From CAYRNY01 sp964425755 (lineage in GTDB: Bacteria; Chloroflexota; Anaerolineae; Aggregatilineales; Aggregatilineaceae), in assembly GCA_964425755.1 (NCBI GenBank), contig CAYRNY010000011.1:62001-126000 (forward strand): DNA of 64,000 bases. Reading direction: 5' to 3'. Made by a program: the position numbers and the translations under genes. Positions within the stretch are counted from its first letter, which is position 1, and the number at the start of each line of letters is the position of its first letter. A model generated the notes under the pieces. It was not told the DNA's origin. It was given only the letters and a program-made list of their open reading frames with translations, and ran no database searches. Below are positions 8,729 to 17,839 of the stretch, piece by piece.

Positions 8729-10595
8729 ACGTATCCTCCGCGTTAGCGCGTTGGTAAATGGCGAACGCCTTGGGCGGCAGCGTGATCGCCGCGGCTGCGC
8801 CCGCGTTCAGCGTGTCCGGCGCAGCCTGGCCGGGCGTGGAATCAGGCCGCCATTCGGCGGCGTTCGAGTCGCAGATTTTGCGCCAGGGAACCTGATCGGC
8901 GGGCAGCGTGATGCTCTGTGGCCGCTGCAGGTCGAAGTTCAGCACCACGCGGATACCCTGCTCACCGTCGCGGCGATCCATGCTCACGATGCGGTCAGCG
9001 TCACCGGTCCCGCCGTGCACACTTGTCGCGTCGCGGCGCGGATTGGTCAAGGCCGGGGTGTCATGCCGCAGCTTGAGCAGGTACCCGTACAGCCGGTACA
9101 GGATCGCGTGGTGGCCTTCGCCCCGTGCGTCGTGATTCAGCACGCACTGTTCGAACGTGGCTTCGGCCTGCGGATCGGGTGGCGTGCCGCGCCACTCAAA
9201 CGCGGCGAATTCCTCGGCGCGCCCCTGTTGCACCGCCTTGACGAGATCGGGGTCGGTGTGCGAGACGAAGTACAGGAAGGGCGCGGTCTCGCCGTATTCC
9301 TGCCCCATGAAGAGTAGCGGCACATACGGCGCGCACAGCAGTAACGCCGCCGCAAGCTTAAGCCCGTCAAAGTCGGTGAGCTGGCTCAGGCGCTCGCCCA
9401 GCATGCGGTTGCCGATCTGGTCGTGGTTTTGCGTGCAACACACGAAACGATCCGCCGGGATGTCGCCCGAATACGTGCCGTGCCGCCGCTGCCGCGCCGG
9501 GGAATATTGCCCCGAATACGCGAACCCCTCGCGCAGCACCTTCGGCAGCAGTGTGAAATCGGTGTAATCGGCGTAGTACCCGTCGGATTCGCCGGTCAGC
9601 GCGCAGTGCAGCGTGTGATGCAGGTCGTCCAGCCATTGCCCATCAAGCCCGGTGCCGTTAGCCTCACGCGGCAGCAGCAAGGTGCGGTCGCTGCGGTCGT
9701 TTTCCGCGATCAGGTGCACGCGGCGGTTGTGCCGCGCGGCCCAGTCATGCACGGTCGCGGCCAGCTCTTTGAGGAACGGTCGCGCAGAGAAATCGAACAA
9801 TGCGTGGGTGGCGTCCAGCCGCAGCCCGTCGACGTGGAAATCTTCCAGCCAGTAGAGCGCGTTTTCGATGAAAAACCGGCGCACGTGGTCGCTGTGCGGC
9901 CCGTCCAGGTTGACGCTTTCGCCCCAGGGTGAATGGTAGCGCTCGGTGAAATACGGGCCGTAATCCCACAGGTAGTTCCCCTCCGGCCCCAGGTGGTTGT
10001 AGACCACGTCCAGGAACACGGCAAGCCCGGCCTGATGGCAGGCGTTCACAAGCCGCTTGAACCCTTCCGGGCCACCGTAAGCGTGATGCACGGCATACAG
10101 GGCAACACCATCATAACCCCAGTTGCGCGTGCCGGGAAACGCCGCCACCGGCATGATCTCCAGCGTGGTAATGCCGAGCGCCTTCAGCCGGTCCAGGTGC
10201 GCCGTGATCGCGTCGAACGTGCCTTCGGGCGTGTACGTGCCGACGTGCAGCTCGTAGATCACGCTGTTGCGCAGCGTGGGCGGGTTCCAGCCGCGATCGC
10301 GCCAGTCAAACGACGGGTCAATCACCTGCGACGGGCCGTGCACACCCTCCGGCTGGTACCGTGATGCCGGGTCCGGGCGTTCGATGGCACCGTCCAGCCG
10401 GTAAAAATAGCGGTCGCCGGGCCAAGCGTCAGATGTGCGGCAGGTAAAATAACCTGCTGCGTCGCGCTGCAGGGGGATGAACGCGTCCTGCCGCAGCAGG
10501 TGCAGGTCAACGCGCCGGGCAGCAGGCGCCCAGACGGTGAACTGAACCGTGCCATCCGCGCGCGGGATCGCGCCTAAGCGGTTGGGGTGCGTCAT
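8721..10595 (-). CDS. treZ: Malto-oligosyltrehalose trehalohydrolase (GH13)
   Basis: It releases free trehalose from the product of TreY. The 624-residue protein has an N-terminal beta-sandwich (VQFTVWAPAARRVDLHLL), then a GH13 barrel with DVVYNHLGPEGNYL, nucleophile Asp in GLRLDATHALF (about residue 259), Glu in LIAENDRSDRTLL (about 297) and the transition-state Asp in TQNHDQIGNR. I moved the start to the ATG at 10595 (MTHPNRLGAI) because GGAGAAAAGCACACC precedes it and the 64 extra residues of the longer frame look random. A TATAAT on the minus strand at 10838-10843, with a poor -35, would give a leader of about 235 bases; I see no known RNA element in 10596-10837. Confidence 0.95.
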   Translation of the reverse strand: MTHPNRLGAIPRADGTVQFTVWAPAARRVDLHLLRQDAFIPLQRDAAGYFTCRTSDAWPGDRYFYRLDGAIERPDPASRYQPEGVHGPSQVIDPSFDWRDRGWNPPTLRNSVIYELHVGTYTPEGTFDAITAHLDRLKALGITTLEIMPVAAFPGTRNWGYDGVALYAVHHAYGGPEGFKRLVNACHQAGLAVFLDVVYNHLGPEGNYLWDYGPYFTERYHSPWGESVNLDGPHSDHVRRFFIENALYWLEDFHVDGLRLDATHALFDFSARPFLKELAATVHDWAARHNRRVHLIAENDRSDRTLLLPREANGTGLDGQWLDDLHHTLHCALTGESDGYYADYTDFTLLPKVLREGFAYSGQYSPARQRRHGTYSGDIPADRFVCCTQNHDQIGNRMLGERLSQLTDFDGLKLAAALLLCAPYVPLLFMGQEYGETAPFLYFVSHTDPDLVKAVQQGRAEEFAAFEWRGTPPDPQAEATFEQCVLNHDARGEGHHAILYRLYGYLLKLRHDTPALTNPRRDATSVHGGTGDADRIVSMDRRDGEQGIRVVLNFDLQRPQSITLPADQVPWRKICDSNAAEWRPDSTPGQAAPDTLNAGAAAAITLPPKAFAIYQRANAEDTYA

Positions 10596-10849
10596 GGTGT
10601 GCTTTTCTCCGAGCGTTGTATGCCGCGTCCGCTGCGAACGGGCTGGCGACCGGTGCGCGGGCGCGCTGGTGGTGTGCTGAACCCGGCCAGCGTAATCTGC
10701 GCCGGCTGTATGCTCCACTTCTGAATCTAGGCAAACGGGCTGTAGGTGACAAACCACCGTCGCCCCTGCACGCGCGACACACGGCACGCCACAGCGGGCG
10801 TTCCGGTTTCAGCTCTTTTCGACCGGGAAACACGCAAATTATAACACAG

Positions 10850-11410
10850 TCAGGGGATGTTCTTTCTATGGCGGGTCAGGCCGATGACGTTCTCGAACAA
10901 ATCTCCGAAAAAGGCGGGAACCCGCACGCGCAGAAAACGCTGCCCGGCGAGCAAAAACATCACGCCCAACCAGGCCGCGACCGGGATGATCAACGCGGCA
11001 TCTGTAAACGTCGCCGCTACCACGATGCCCGCGTAAGCCGGAGCTTGAAACAGCACCGCCAGCGTGTGCGAGATCGTCACCTGCCCGTGAAAGATCACCA
11101 TCCACAGGCCGAAGTATGCCGCGATCAACAGCGGCGCGACGTATTTCGCCAGCGCCAGATACCCCAATATGGCGACACTGAACGCGATGTCACACTCCAG
11201 GTCGTGCGCCCCGATCCAGGTCTGGCGCTTTGTCCGGCTGCGACGCGCCAGGTGTCCATCCAGTGAATCGAATGTTACGGCAACCAGGAACAGCGCCAAC
11301 GCCGTCGCGATGCCTTGCCTGCCGTGAGCGATTCCCAGAACGATGAGCGCCAGCGCCAGCGGTAGCCGTGCCAGGGTCAGGAGATCAGCAACGCGTTTTT
11401 GCCATGCCAT
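10850..11410 (-). CDS. CDP-alcohol phosphatidyltransferase family membrane protein
   Basis: A 186-residue integral membrane enzyme that would transfer a phosphatidyl group from CDP-diacylglycerol (or a similar CDP-alcohol) to an alcohol. The signature lies at about residues 47-70: DSLDGHLAR followed by an insert and HDLECD. The first and last Asp pairs are present, but the Gly between the halves is shifted by one or two positions against the usual AR-x8-G-x3-D-x3-D, so activity should be checked. Several hydrophobic helices follow. The alcohol substrate cannot be named. The 279 bases upstream (11411-11689) show no gene, only a TATGAT-like box on the minus strand and one copy of a short repeat at 11479. 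Confidence 0.8.
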   Translation of the reverse strand: MAWQKRVADLLTLARLPLALALIVLGIAHGRQGIATALALFLVAVTFDSLDGHLARRSRTKRQTWIGAHDLECDIAFSVAILGYLALAKYVAPLLIAAYFGLWMVIFHGQVTISHTLAVLFQAPAYAGIVVAATFTDAALIIPVAAWLGVMFLLAGQRFLRVRVPAFFGDLFENVIGLTRHRKNIP

Positions 11411-11478
11411 AGGGTGCCTACCTTCTAATTGGAATACGATTACGAAAACCTACCGGGAAACCTGCGGTTGGCAGTGGT

Positions 11479-11489
11479 CGGTGCCCGGT
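11479..11489. repeat. Short dispersed repeat, copy 1
   Basis: CGGTGCCCGGT in the intergenic region upstream of the phosphatidyltransferase gene. The same 11 bases occur at 48164 and 63337, also between genes. The surroundings (runs built of CAGTGGTCGGT and CAACTGACAACC) resemble decayed low-complexity intergenic repeats. Confidence 0.35.
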
Positions 11490-11689
11490 CACGCTCCGTG
11501 ACGCTACACCAACAACGGCCACCGGCAACTGACAACCAGGCCCTTGTTGCAAAACTACGACCGTGTCGCGTCCCTGACACAACCGCGTTTTCCAACTGCG
11601 TAAACCCCGTCAATCATACTACCATTTTAACCACAGGCCCGGCTCAGTGCGAGTGATCAACGAATGAGAATTGCCCGATAGACCGCGCG

Positions 11690-14122
11690 TCAGGCCCCGG
11701 ACAGCGGCACCGTCACGCGCCGCCAGCCATCCGCGCCATGATATACAGCCGCATCCGGCGTCTGGACCGGGCGTTCCTCGCCCGGCGGCAGCAGGAACGT
11801 CACCGCGTCATACGGCAGCGGGTAGCCCGCGTGCGCCACGCGTGCCGCCGGGGCGACCGTGTCCGGCGTCGTCGTGACTTCGAGCGTCACCGTGCTGACC
11901 TCGCCGCGTTGGTAGCCCATGCTCACCCCGTCATCCTCGACCAGCGTGAAGGACGCGCGCCCCGTCCCCAGCGGCGGGAACGCGAACGCCTCGCGCACGT
12001 CATCCGGCTCGGCCCCAACGTGCTGCATCGGCTTGCCCAGCGGCACGATCCCACCCGCCGGGACGAACAGCGGCAGGCGATCCAGCGGCGCGGCGGCCTC
12101 GATCACCTGGCCGCCGTAGAAGCGCTCACCGGTGTAGAAGTCGTGCCAGTCCGTGCCCTGGGGCAGGTACACCATCCGCGACCGCGCGCCCGGCTCCCAT
12201 ACCGACGCAACCAGCAGGTTCGGCCCCAGCATGAAGTCGAACGCTGCCGTGTGGCAGTGCGGGTCGTGCGGGAAGTGATACACCAGCGGGCGGATGATCG
12301 GGTGCCCGGTTTGCGATGCCTCAAACAGCAGCGTGTAAAGATACGGGATCAGGCGATAGCGGAAGCGGATCGCATCGCGCACGAGTGGCAGCACGGCGGG
12401 ATACATCCAGGGTTCGTTGACCGTGCCGTCCGTGTTCCACGAGTGGACGGTAAAACGCGGGTGGAAGATGCCGTTTTGCACCCAGCGCACGAACAATTCC
12501 GGCTCCGGTTTGGGCCCGTCAAACCCGCCGACATCGTGCCCGCAGTTGGGCATCCCGGACAGGCTCTGGCTCAGGCCCATCGGGATGTTCCACTTGAGCG
12601 TGTGCCAGGACGTGGCGTTGTCGCCGGACCACGTCTGCGCGTAGCGTTGGATGCCGGGGCAGCCGGACCGCGTGAGCAGGAACGCGCGCCGGTCGGGGTG
12701 ATAGTCACGCAGCGCCTCGTAGGACGCGCGGCCCATCAAAAGCGTCAACAGCGGGCGAATCTGCTGCACGGGTAGAGAACCGCCAAACCCCGCGCCGCGC
12801 GCCGCGTCGTCGCGCACTTCGAACTCGTTGTTGTCGTTCCACAGCGCATCGATGCCGTAATCCAGCAACGCCTCTTTGACGCGTGCTTTCCACCACTCGT
12901 AGCCTGCCGCGCTGGTGAAGTCGACATACGCGCCCCCGGCGTATTCAAACGCCCCCCCACTCCAGAACGGGTTGATCTCCGGTTCGTCGCTGTCCGCCGC
13001 CTTGAGGAAGCCGCCTGCCTGCGCGAGTTCGTCGAAGGACGGGTGCGCGGTGAGCAGGTAGGGCTTGATGTTCGCCGCGATGTGTATCCCCGCGTCGTGG
13101 AAATGCTGCGTCATCGCGCCCGGATCGGGGACCTTGTCCCGGTTCCAGGTGAAGACACAACGCCGCCCCTCGGCATCGGTGGTGTAGCCTGAGGACAGGT
13201 GGAACATGTCGCACGGGATATCGTGCGCTGCGCACAGGTCCACGAACTGTTTGAGTTGTTCCTGGGCGTCGGGCGCTTCCGTGTAGCTCATCGTCGATCC
13301 GAGATATCCCAGCGTCCAGCGCGGCGGCAGCGCCGGGCGTCCCGTCAGCATGGCGAACTTCTCCAGCACATCCGCGATGCCCGGCCCGTAGATCAGGTAA
13401 TAGTCCAGGTCGCCCGCCTCGGCCTGGTAGTAGCGGAACGCCCCGCCGCGCAGCGCGTTAACCTCTTTGCCCAGATCGAACACGCCCGGCGCGAGGTTGT
13501 CGTACAGCAAGCCGTAGGCGATCTGGAATTCCGGTACAAAGGTGATGTAGAACGGCCAGTGTTTGTAAAGCGGATCGCTGTGTTCGGCGTTGTATCCGAG
13601 CGCATCCCCGGCGGTCATGCGCAGCCGCAGCCCGCGTTTGTCCAGTGGCCCGGCTTTTTCGCCGAACCCGTAATAATGCTCGTGTGGGTGACGTTCGAGA
13701 TAATGGTAAACTGCGCCGCCGCGCCGGTCGTAGGTGTACGGCCCGGTGGTGAGATCGGCAGCGAACGCGCGCCCGGCAGCATCGGCCCACGTGATGCGGA
13801 ACGCGCCGGTCCGGATCGCGAGCTGCAGGCGCTCCGTCTGCACATGGACCGTATCGGCTTGCATATCAAGCGCGAACGCCGGCAGCGTGAACGGTGTCAG
13901 GTCGTCGCGGCGGCGTCCTTCGCGCGGCGTGTCGCCTTCCGGCCCGCAGACGATCCAGGTCCGGTCGAGCCGTGGCGTGCCGTCGGGCAGGTGTTGCACG
14001 CGGATCACGTCATGCTCCAGCACGCTGACGATCAACCGCTCGCCGCGCGACCCGGTGAAGACCAGGGGATGCGTGGCGCTATCTTGCAGCGTGACATGCT
14101 CAGGGTTGGTCAGGTGGTGCAT
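11690..14122 (-). CDS. Glycoside hydrolase family 31 (alpha-glucosidase/alpha-xylosidase type)
   Basis: An 810-residue enzyme with the GH31 layout: N-terminal beta-sandwich (EHYYGFGEKAGPLDKRG), catalytic barrel, then beta domains. The nucleophile is the Asp in ALWNDNNEFEV (about residue 427) and the acid/base the Asp in WSGDNATSW (about 496). PNCGHDVGGFDG and GRASYEAL also match the family. There is no signal peptide, so it probably acts on sugars brought into the cell. The specificity (alpha-glucoside, alpha-xyloside or other) is not readable from motifs. GAGAGGAACG precedes the ATG at 14122, which I prefer to the longer frame. The remains of a GH130 gene lie directly upstream in the same direction, so this gene once may have followed it. 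Confidence 0.92.
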   Translation of the reverse strand: MHHLTNPEHVTLQDSATHPLVFTGSRGERLIVSVLEHDVIRVQHLPDGTPRLDRTWIVCGPEGDTPREGRRRDDLTPFTLPAFALDMQADTVHVQTERLQLAIRTGAFRITWADAAGRAFAADLTTGPYTYDRRGGAVYHYLERHPHEHYYGFGEKAGPLDKRGLRLRMTAGDALGYNAEHSDPLYKHWPFYITFVPEFQIAYGLLYDNLAPGVFDLGKEVNALRGGAFRYYQAEAGDLDYYLIYGPGIADVLEKFAMLTGRPALPPRWTLGYLGSTMSYTEAPDAQEQLKQFVDLCAAHDIPCDMFHLSSGYTTDAEGRRCVFTWNRDKVPDPGAMTQHFHDAGIHIAANIKPYLLTAHPSFDELAQAGGFLKAADSDEPEINPFWSGGAFEYAGGAYVDFTSAAGYEWWKARVKEALLDYGIDALWNDNNEFEVRDDAARGAGFGGSLPVQQIRPLLTLLMGRASYEALRDYHPDRRAFLLTRSGCPGIQRYAQTWSGDNATSWHTLKWNIPMGLSQSLSGMPNCGHDVGGFDGPKPEPELFVRWVQNGIFHPRFTVHSWNTDGTVNEPWMYPAVLPLVRDAIRFRYRLIPYLYTLLFEASQTGHPIIRPLVYHFPHDPHCHTAAFDFMLGPNLLVASVWEPGARSRMVYLPQGTDWHDFYTGERFYGGQVIEAAAPLDRLPLFVPAGGIVPLGKPMQHVGAEPDDVREAFAFPPLGTGRASFTLVEDDGVSMGYQRGEVSTVTLEVTTTPDTVAPAARVAHAGYPLPYDAVTFLLPPGEERPVQTPDAAVYHGADGWRRVTVPLSGA

Positions 14123-14186
14123 GTGGTCGTTCCTCTCTGTTATCCAGCGCGCCTGCGCCCCGCCAGCTCGCGTGCAGCCGCGCACA

Positions 14187-14381
14187 TCACGCGCGCACGC
14201 GCGTATCGTTCCGGAACACCATCACGTAACGCCCTTTAAAATACGTCACTCCGGCGTTAAACACCAACTCGGCAGGGTACGGCACGTCCGCTGCCGTGAG
14301 AATCGGGTTGGCGGGTTAGCGGATGATGGCCGGGCAAGAGGTCAACGGGCCGACCGGTCTGGCGGGATCAGCAGTCATCAT
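14187..14381 (-). pseudogene. Remnant of a GH130 glycoside phosphorylase (5' end only)
   Basis: Reading the minus strand from the ATG at 14381, one frame gives MMTADPARPVGPLTSCP, then a TAA stop at about 14319-14321, and continues without a frame change through ANPILTAADVPYPAELVFN and AGVTYFKGRYVMVFRND before TGA at 14187. The NPILT...DVPYPAELVFNAGV...GRYVMVFRND series is the conserved N-terminus of beta-mannoside phosphorylases of family GH130. Only about 60 of the usual 300-plus residues survive, with a stop inside, so the gene is dead. The deletion joint lies just before GH31. The promoter/operator region at 14425-14475 now serves only the divergent dehydrogenase gene. Confidence 0.62.
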
Positions 14382-14424
14382 GAGGCGCTCGCATATGTTG
14401 TGCCGTCCAGGTGTAGCAGCAGGC

Positions 14425-14453
14425 TTTACGCCCACCGGCGAGTGTGCTATGAT
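14425..14453 (+). promoter_or_regulatory. Sigma-70-type promoter of the dehydrogenase gene
   Basis: TTTACG (14425-14430) and TATGAT (14448-14453) are 17 bases apart. The expected start of transcription near 14460 falls at the edge of the operator at 14462-14475. Confidence 0.6.
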
Positions 14454-14461
14454 GATACCAA

Positions 14462-14475
14462 TGTAATCGATTTCA
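14462..14475. promoter_or_regulatory. LacI-type operator, imperfect copy
   Basis: TGTAATCGATTTCA is a near palindrome with central CG, two positions away from the perfect palindrome TGTAATCGATTACA at 20385. It covers the expected transcription start of the dehydrogenase gene, a repression position. The matching regulator is not in the window. Confidence 0.6.
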
Positions 14476-14521
14476 TCGCGAAATACAAACCTGCGCAACG
14501 TTTGAGAAAGGGTCCCGCCAC

Positions 14522-15514
14522 ATGCAAGGACAGCGAGCCGTCGTCCAACAGCCGCGCAGCGTCACCCTGCAACCGTTTGAGGTGCGCGATCCGCAGCCCG
14601 GTGAGGTGGTGATCCGCACCCACGCCAGCCTGATCAGCCCCGGCACCGAGCGCGCATTTTACCTCGCACTGCCCAACACCAATGCCAGCTACCCGCTCTA
14701 CCCCGGTTATAGCGCCACCGGCGAGGTGATCGCCGTTGGCGACGGTGTCGCGGCGCTCAAGCCGGGCGATCGCGTCGCCGCTGCGGGACCGCACGCGTCG
14801 CACATCGTCATGCCGGAAGCGGCGTGCGTCCCGGTGCCGGAGAACATCCCCGACGCCGAGGCGACGTTCTTCAACCTGATCGCGATCGCCATGCAAGGCG
14901 TGCGCAAGGCGCGTATCGAGCTTGGCGAGGCGGTGGCCGTGGTTGGCCTGGGGCCGATCGGCGCCTGCGCGATGCAGCTTGCCCGGCTCAGCGGCGCGCT
15001 GCCGGTCATCGCGGTGGACCTGGACGACACGCGGCTGGAACTGGCGCGCGTGCTCGGCGCGGATGCGGTGTTGCACAGTGACGAACACGCCGTCGACCGC
15101 GTCCGCGAGCGCACGCACGGCAGCGGCGCGAGCGTCGTGATCGAGGCGACGGGTGCGGCATCCGCGATCCTAGCGAGCTTCCAGATGGCGGCGGTGCGCG
15201 GGCGCGTGATCCTGCTGGGCAGCGCGCGCGGCGAAACCGATCACGTCAACTTTTACCGCGATGTGCACCGTAAGGGACTGGCCGTGATCGGCGCGCACGA
15301 GATCACCCGCCCGCGTCACGACTCGCTGCCCGGCTGGTGGACGCAGCACGACGAGCACGTTACCGCGCTGAAGCTGCTCAGCATGCAGCGTATGACGGTC
15401 AAGCCGCTGATCAGCCATCATTTCAACTGGCAGGACTTCACCCGGGCCTACGACCTGCTCGCGGAGTGGGACGCCAGCACCACCGGCATAGTGATCGACT
15501 GGCAGGCGGAATGA
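14522..15514 (+). CDS. Zinc-type medium-chain alcohol dehydrogenase-like protein
   Basis: The 330-residue protein has the MDR fold: GroES-like N-terminus with ASLISPGTERAFY, PGYSATGEVIAVGDGV, and the nucleotide-binding VGLGPIGACAMQLARLSG (about residues 140-157). The ISPGTE group of MDR proteins lacks the usual N-terminal catalytic Cys-Gly ligand set, and no structural-zinc Cys cluster is visible, so zinc dependence is uncertain. It probably oxidises a sugar or polyol. AAGGG lies 9 bases before the ATG. Regulation by the operator at 14462 ties it to the isomerase and oxidoreductase genes at 19483 and 20523. Confidence 0.82.
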   Translation: MQGQRAVVQQPRSVTLQPFEVRDPQPGEVVIRTHASLISPGTERAFYLALPNTNASYPLYPGYSATGEVIAVGDGVAALKPGDRVAAAGPHASHIVMPEAACVPVPENIPDAEATFFNLIAIAMQGVRKARIELGEAVAVVGLGPIGACAMQLARLSGALPVIAVDLDDTRLELARVLGADAVLHSDEHAVDRVRERTHGSGASVVIEATGAASAILASFQMAAVRGRVILLGSARGETDHVNFYRDVHRKGLAVIGAHEITRPRHDSLPGWWTQHDEHVTALKLLSMQRMTVKPLISHHFNWQDFTRAYDLLAEWDASTTGIVIDWQAE

Positions 15515-15551
15515 CGCCACCAGTGCAGCACACAGACCAGGCCAGGACGCA

Positions 15552-15585
15552 AAAAGGCCATCTGCGCTCAGCAGGGCCTTCTTGA
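15552..15585. terminator. Bidirectional intrinsic terminator
   Basis: Between two convergent genes: AAGGCC (15554-15559) and CTGC pair with GCAG (15571-15574) and GGCCTT (15575-15580) around a GCTCA loop, with a two-base bulge. A-rich sequence on the left and TTCTT on the right allow use from both sides, for the dehydrogenase and for the ABC permease operon. Confidence 0.7.
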
Positions 15586-15611
15586 TGTCAGATCGTCCGT
15601 CCTCGGCACGT

Positions 15612-16703
15612 TTACCCCTTCAGGCCGGTCGTCGCGATGCCGGACGTGATGAAACGCTGCAGGAACGCGAACACCAGCGTGATCGGCAGCAATGTGACGA
15701 CCGTCATCGCCAGCACGTAATCCCACTGGATCTGTAGCTCACCCTGGAACGCGTTCAGCCCAAGCTGGAGCGTGAACAACTCGTTGCGCTGCAACACAAT
15801 CAACGGCCACAGAAAATCGTTCCAGCGCCACATCACCGAGAAGATCGCCAGCACCGCCAGCGCCGGACGCGTGAGCGGCAGCACGATCTGCCAGTAGATG
15901 CGCCACTCCGACGCGCCGTCAATACGCGCCGACTCGAGCAGCTCATCGGGGATCGTGAGCATATATTGCCGCAGCAGGAAAACGCCCGTCGGCGTCGCCG
16001 CGCCGGGGATGATCACGCCCCATAGCGTGTTGTTCATGTCCAGGCCCGTGATCACGATGAAGACCGGCACCAGGATCACCGAGATCGGGATCATCAACGT
16101 GCCGATGATGATCACGAAGATCGCGTCGCGCCCGGCGAACTGGTATTTACTGAGCGCGAACGCCGCCATGCTGTTGATCACCAGCGTGATGACCGTCGCC
16201 ACCGACGTGACGATGACGCTGTTTTTCAGGTACACATCGAAACGGAACGACTGCGATTCAAACAGCGGGATACGGTAATTGTCGAGCTTAAAATAAACCT
16301 CCTCAACCCGCTCGACCGGCTGCTCGCGAATGTCGATCTCGATGTAATCCTCCCGCGAGACGTCGTCGAGGTTTGCCGGGGGATTCTGCGGGTCGAGGAA
16401 CTGGTACAGCACCGAGCCAATGTCGTTAACGTAAGCCAGTTCGCGAGTCTCGCCGTCGATGTCAACCTTGTACAGCCTGAATTCTTCCCCGGCGATCTCC
16501 ATCATTTTGGTACGATGCGGCAGCAGGCGCGGCGGGTTCTCGAAAAGTTGGTCGCGGCCTTTGAACGACGAAAAGACCACCCATATCACCGGGCCGAACA
16601 TGACGATCACGCCCGCCAGCAGGTACAGGTAGGCCAGAAAGTCGATGGCATCTACACGGTTGCCACCGCGTTTGCGAATAATGAAGTTTCGAATCGTGTT
16701 CAT
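15612..16703 (-). CDS. Sugar ABC transporter permease (MalG type) with extra extracytoplasmic domain
   Basis: A 363-residue inner permease subunit. After the first membrane helix (residues 22-44) an extracytoplasmic segment of about 110 residues (roughly 50-155) is inserted; MalG-type proteins normally have only a short loop here. It contains EEFRLYKVDIDGETRELAYV and FLDPQNP, which match the repeat unit found three times in the permease at 51640. The remaining helices follow, with the EAA loop ELLESARIDGASEWRIYWQI that docks on the ATPase. AAGGAC lies 7 bases before the ATG. It is the last gene of the binding protein-permease-permease operon and ends at the terminator at 15552. Confidence 0.93.
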   Translation of the reverse strand: MNTIRNFIIRKRGGNRVDAIDFLAYLYLLAGVIVMFGPVIWVVFSSFKGRDQLFENPPRLLPHRTKMMEIAGEEFRLYKVDIDGETRELAYVNDIGSVLYQFLDPQNPPANLDDVSREDYIEIDIREQPVERVEEVYFKLDNYRIPLFESQSFRFDVYLKNSVIVTSVATVITLVINSMAAFALSKYQFAGRDAIFVIIIGTLMIPISVILVPVFIVITGLDMNNTLWGVIIPGAATPTGVFLLRQYMLTIPDELLESARIDGASEWRIYWQIVLPLTRPALAVLAIFSVMWRWNDFLWPLIVLQRNELFTLQLGLNAFQGELQIQWDYVLAMTVVTLLPITLVFAFLQRFITSGIATTGLKG

Positions 16704-16737
16704 CGTGTGCGTCCTTTTAAAAGCATCCCGGCTGCGC

Positions 16738-17805
16738 TTATGTCGCCTCTGACTTGCGCCCCATCCAAAGCTGGATCAGGGTGAGGATCATCAACACGCT
16801 GCCCATCAACACCGAGGCGGCAGCAGCCAGGCCGCGCCGGGGCGGGTTGTTGCGGAAGCCGTTTTCATAAATGTACTGCACCATATACTTCGTGGATGTG
16901 CCGGGGCCGCCTTGCGTCAGGACGAAGACTTGATCGAAGACCTGCACGGCGCGAATCAGGGCCAGCACCAGCACCACAACCATCGTCGGCATCAGCAGCG
17001 GCAGCGTGATGAAGCGGAACGCCTGCCAGCGGCTCGTCCCGTCAATGGAACCCGCCTCGTACAACACCGGCGGGATGGATTGCAGCCCTGCCAGCAGAAT
17101 CAGCGTGTAAAAGCCCATTTGCGCCCAGATGCTGACCAGGATCACCCAGGAGCGCGCGGCGTTCGGATCGTTGAGCGGGACCAGCGGCTTGTGGCCTGGG
17201 TCGAAGATCTGCACCACACCATCCAACAGCCCGTTGCGCTGCAGGATGAATTTCCAGATGAACCCGACGACAACCGGTGATAACAGCACGGGGTAGAAAA
17301 ACACGCTGCGGAAAAAGGCGCGCCCAATAATTTGCTTGTTCAATATCAGCGCGGTGATCAGGGCGAGGAGGACCATCCCCCCCACCTGGAAGATCACAAA
17401 TACGACCGTGTTCTGCGCTGCGCGCCAGAACAGGTCTTCCTGGCACGTGTTCGGGTTCAAATAATTGTCGCAGGACGCAATGCTTTCGTAATTGCCCAGG
17501 CCGACCCATTCACGATCTTGGGGGAACAACTCCCTGCCGATCGTGCCGGAATAGTAAAAATTCAAAAACATGGGAAACAGCACAAATATCCCAAAGATCG
17601 CCATATTCGGCACCAGGAAAACATAACCCATCCGCTGGATGCCCAACAGGCGCTGAAGCGGGCCAAGCAACAGATCGATCGCGTTCATACCGGCGGTCCA
17701 GAGCACAAGCAGCACGTCGAGGATCGGCTGTACGATCAGCGCCTTGAACGTGCGCGACCTGCCGGCCTGCACAGCGGTTCCATGACCTCGGGTTAGTTGC
17801 GACAT
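16738..17805 (-). CDS. Sugar ABC transporter permease (MalF type)
   Basis: A 355-residue permease with six or more membrane helices and an EAA loop, VLYEAGSIDGTSRWQAFRFI. A periplasmic loop between helices one and two contains GLGNYESIASCDNYLNPNTCQE, with two Cys that could form a disulfide. I chose the ATG at 17805 (MSQLTRGHG) because GGAG precedes it by 8 bases; the longer frame would run into the stem-loop at 17840-17878. It pairs with the permease at 15612. Confidence 0.93.
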   Translation of the reverse strand: MSQLTRGHGTAVQAGRSRTFKALIVQPILDVLLVLWTAGMNAIDLLLGPLQRLLGIQRMGYVFLVPNMAIFGIFVLFPMFLNFYYSGTIGRELFPQDREWVGLGNYESIASCDNYLNPNTCQEDLFWRAAQNTVVFVIFQVGGMVLLALITALILNKQIIGRAFFRSVFFYPVLLSPVVVGFIWKFILQRNGLLDGVVQIFDPGHKPLVPLNDPNAARSWVILVSIWAQMGFYTLILLAGLQSIPPVLYEAGSIDGTSRWQAFRFITLPLLMPTMVVVLVLALIRAVQVFDQVFVLTQGGPGTSTKYMVQYIYENGFRNNPPRRGLAAAASVLMGSVLMILTLIQLWMGRKSEAT

Positions 17806-17839
17806 ACACGTAACTCCATTTAAGGCTCTATATTTAGAG

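Noticed and set aside
10596..10787. 64-residue N-terminal extension of treZ
   Set aside because: No similarity to the family and a good ribosome binding site exists before the ATG at 10595.
10596..10849. Riboswitch in the long leader of treZ
   Set aside because: Small hairpins can be drawn, but no conserved riboswitch core is recognisable.
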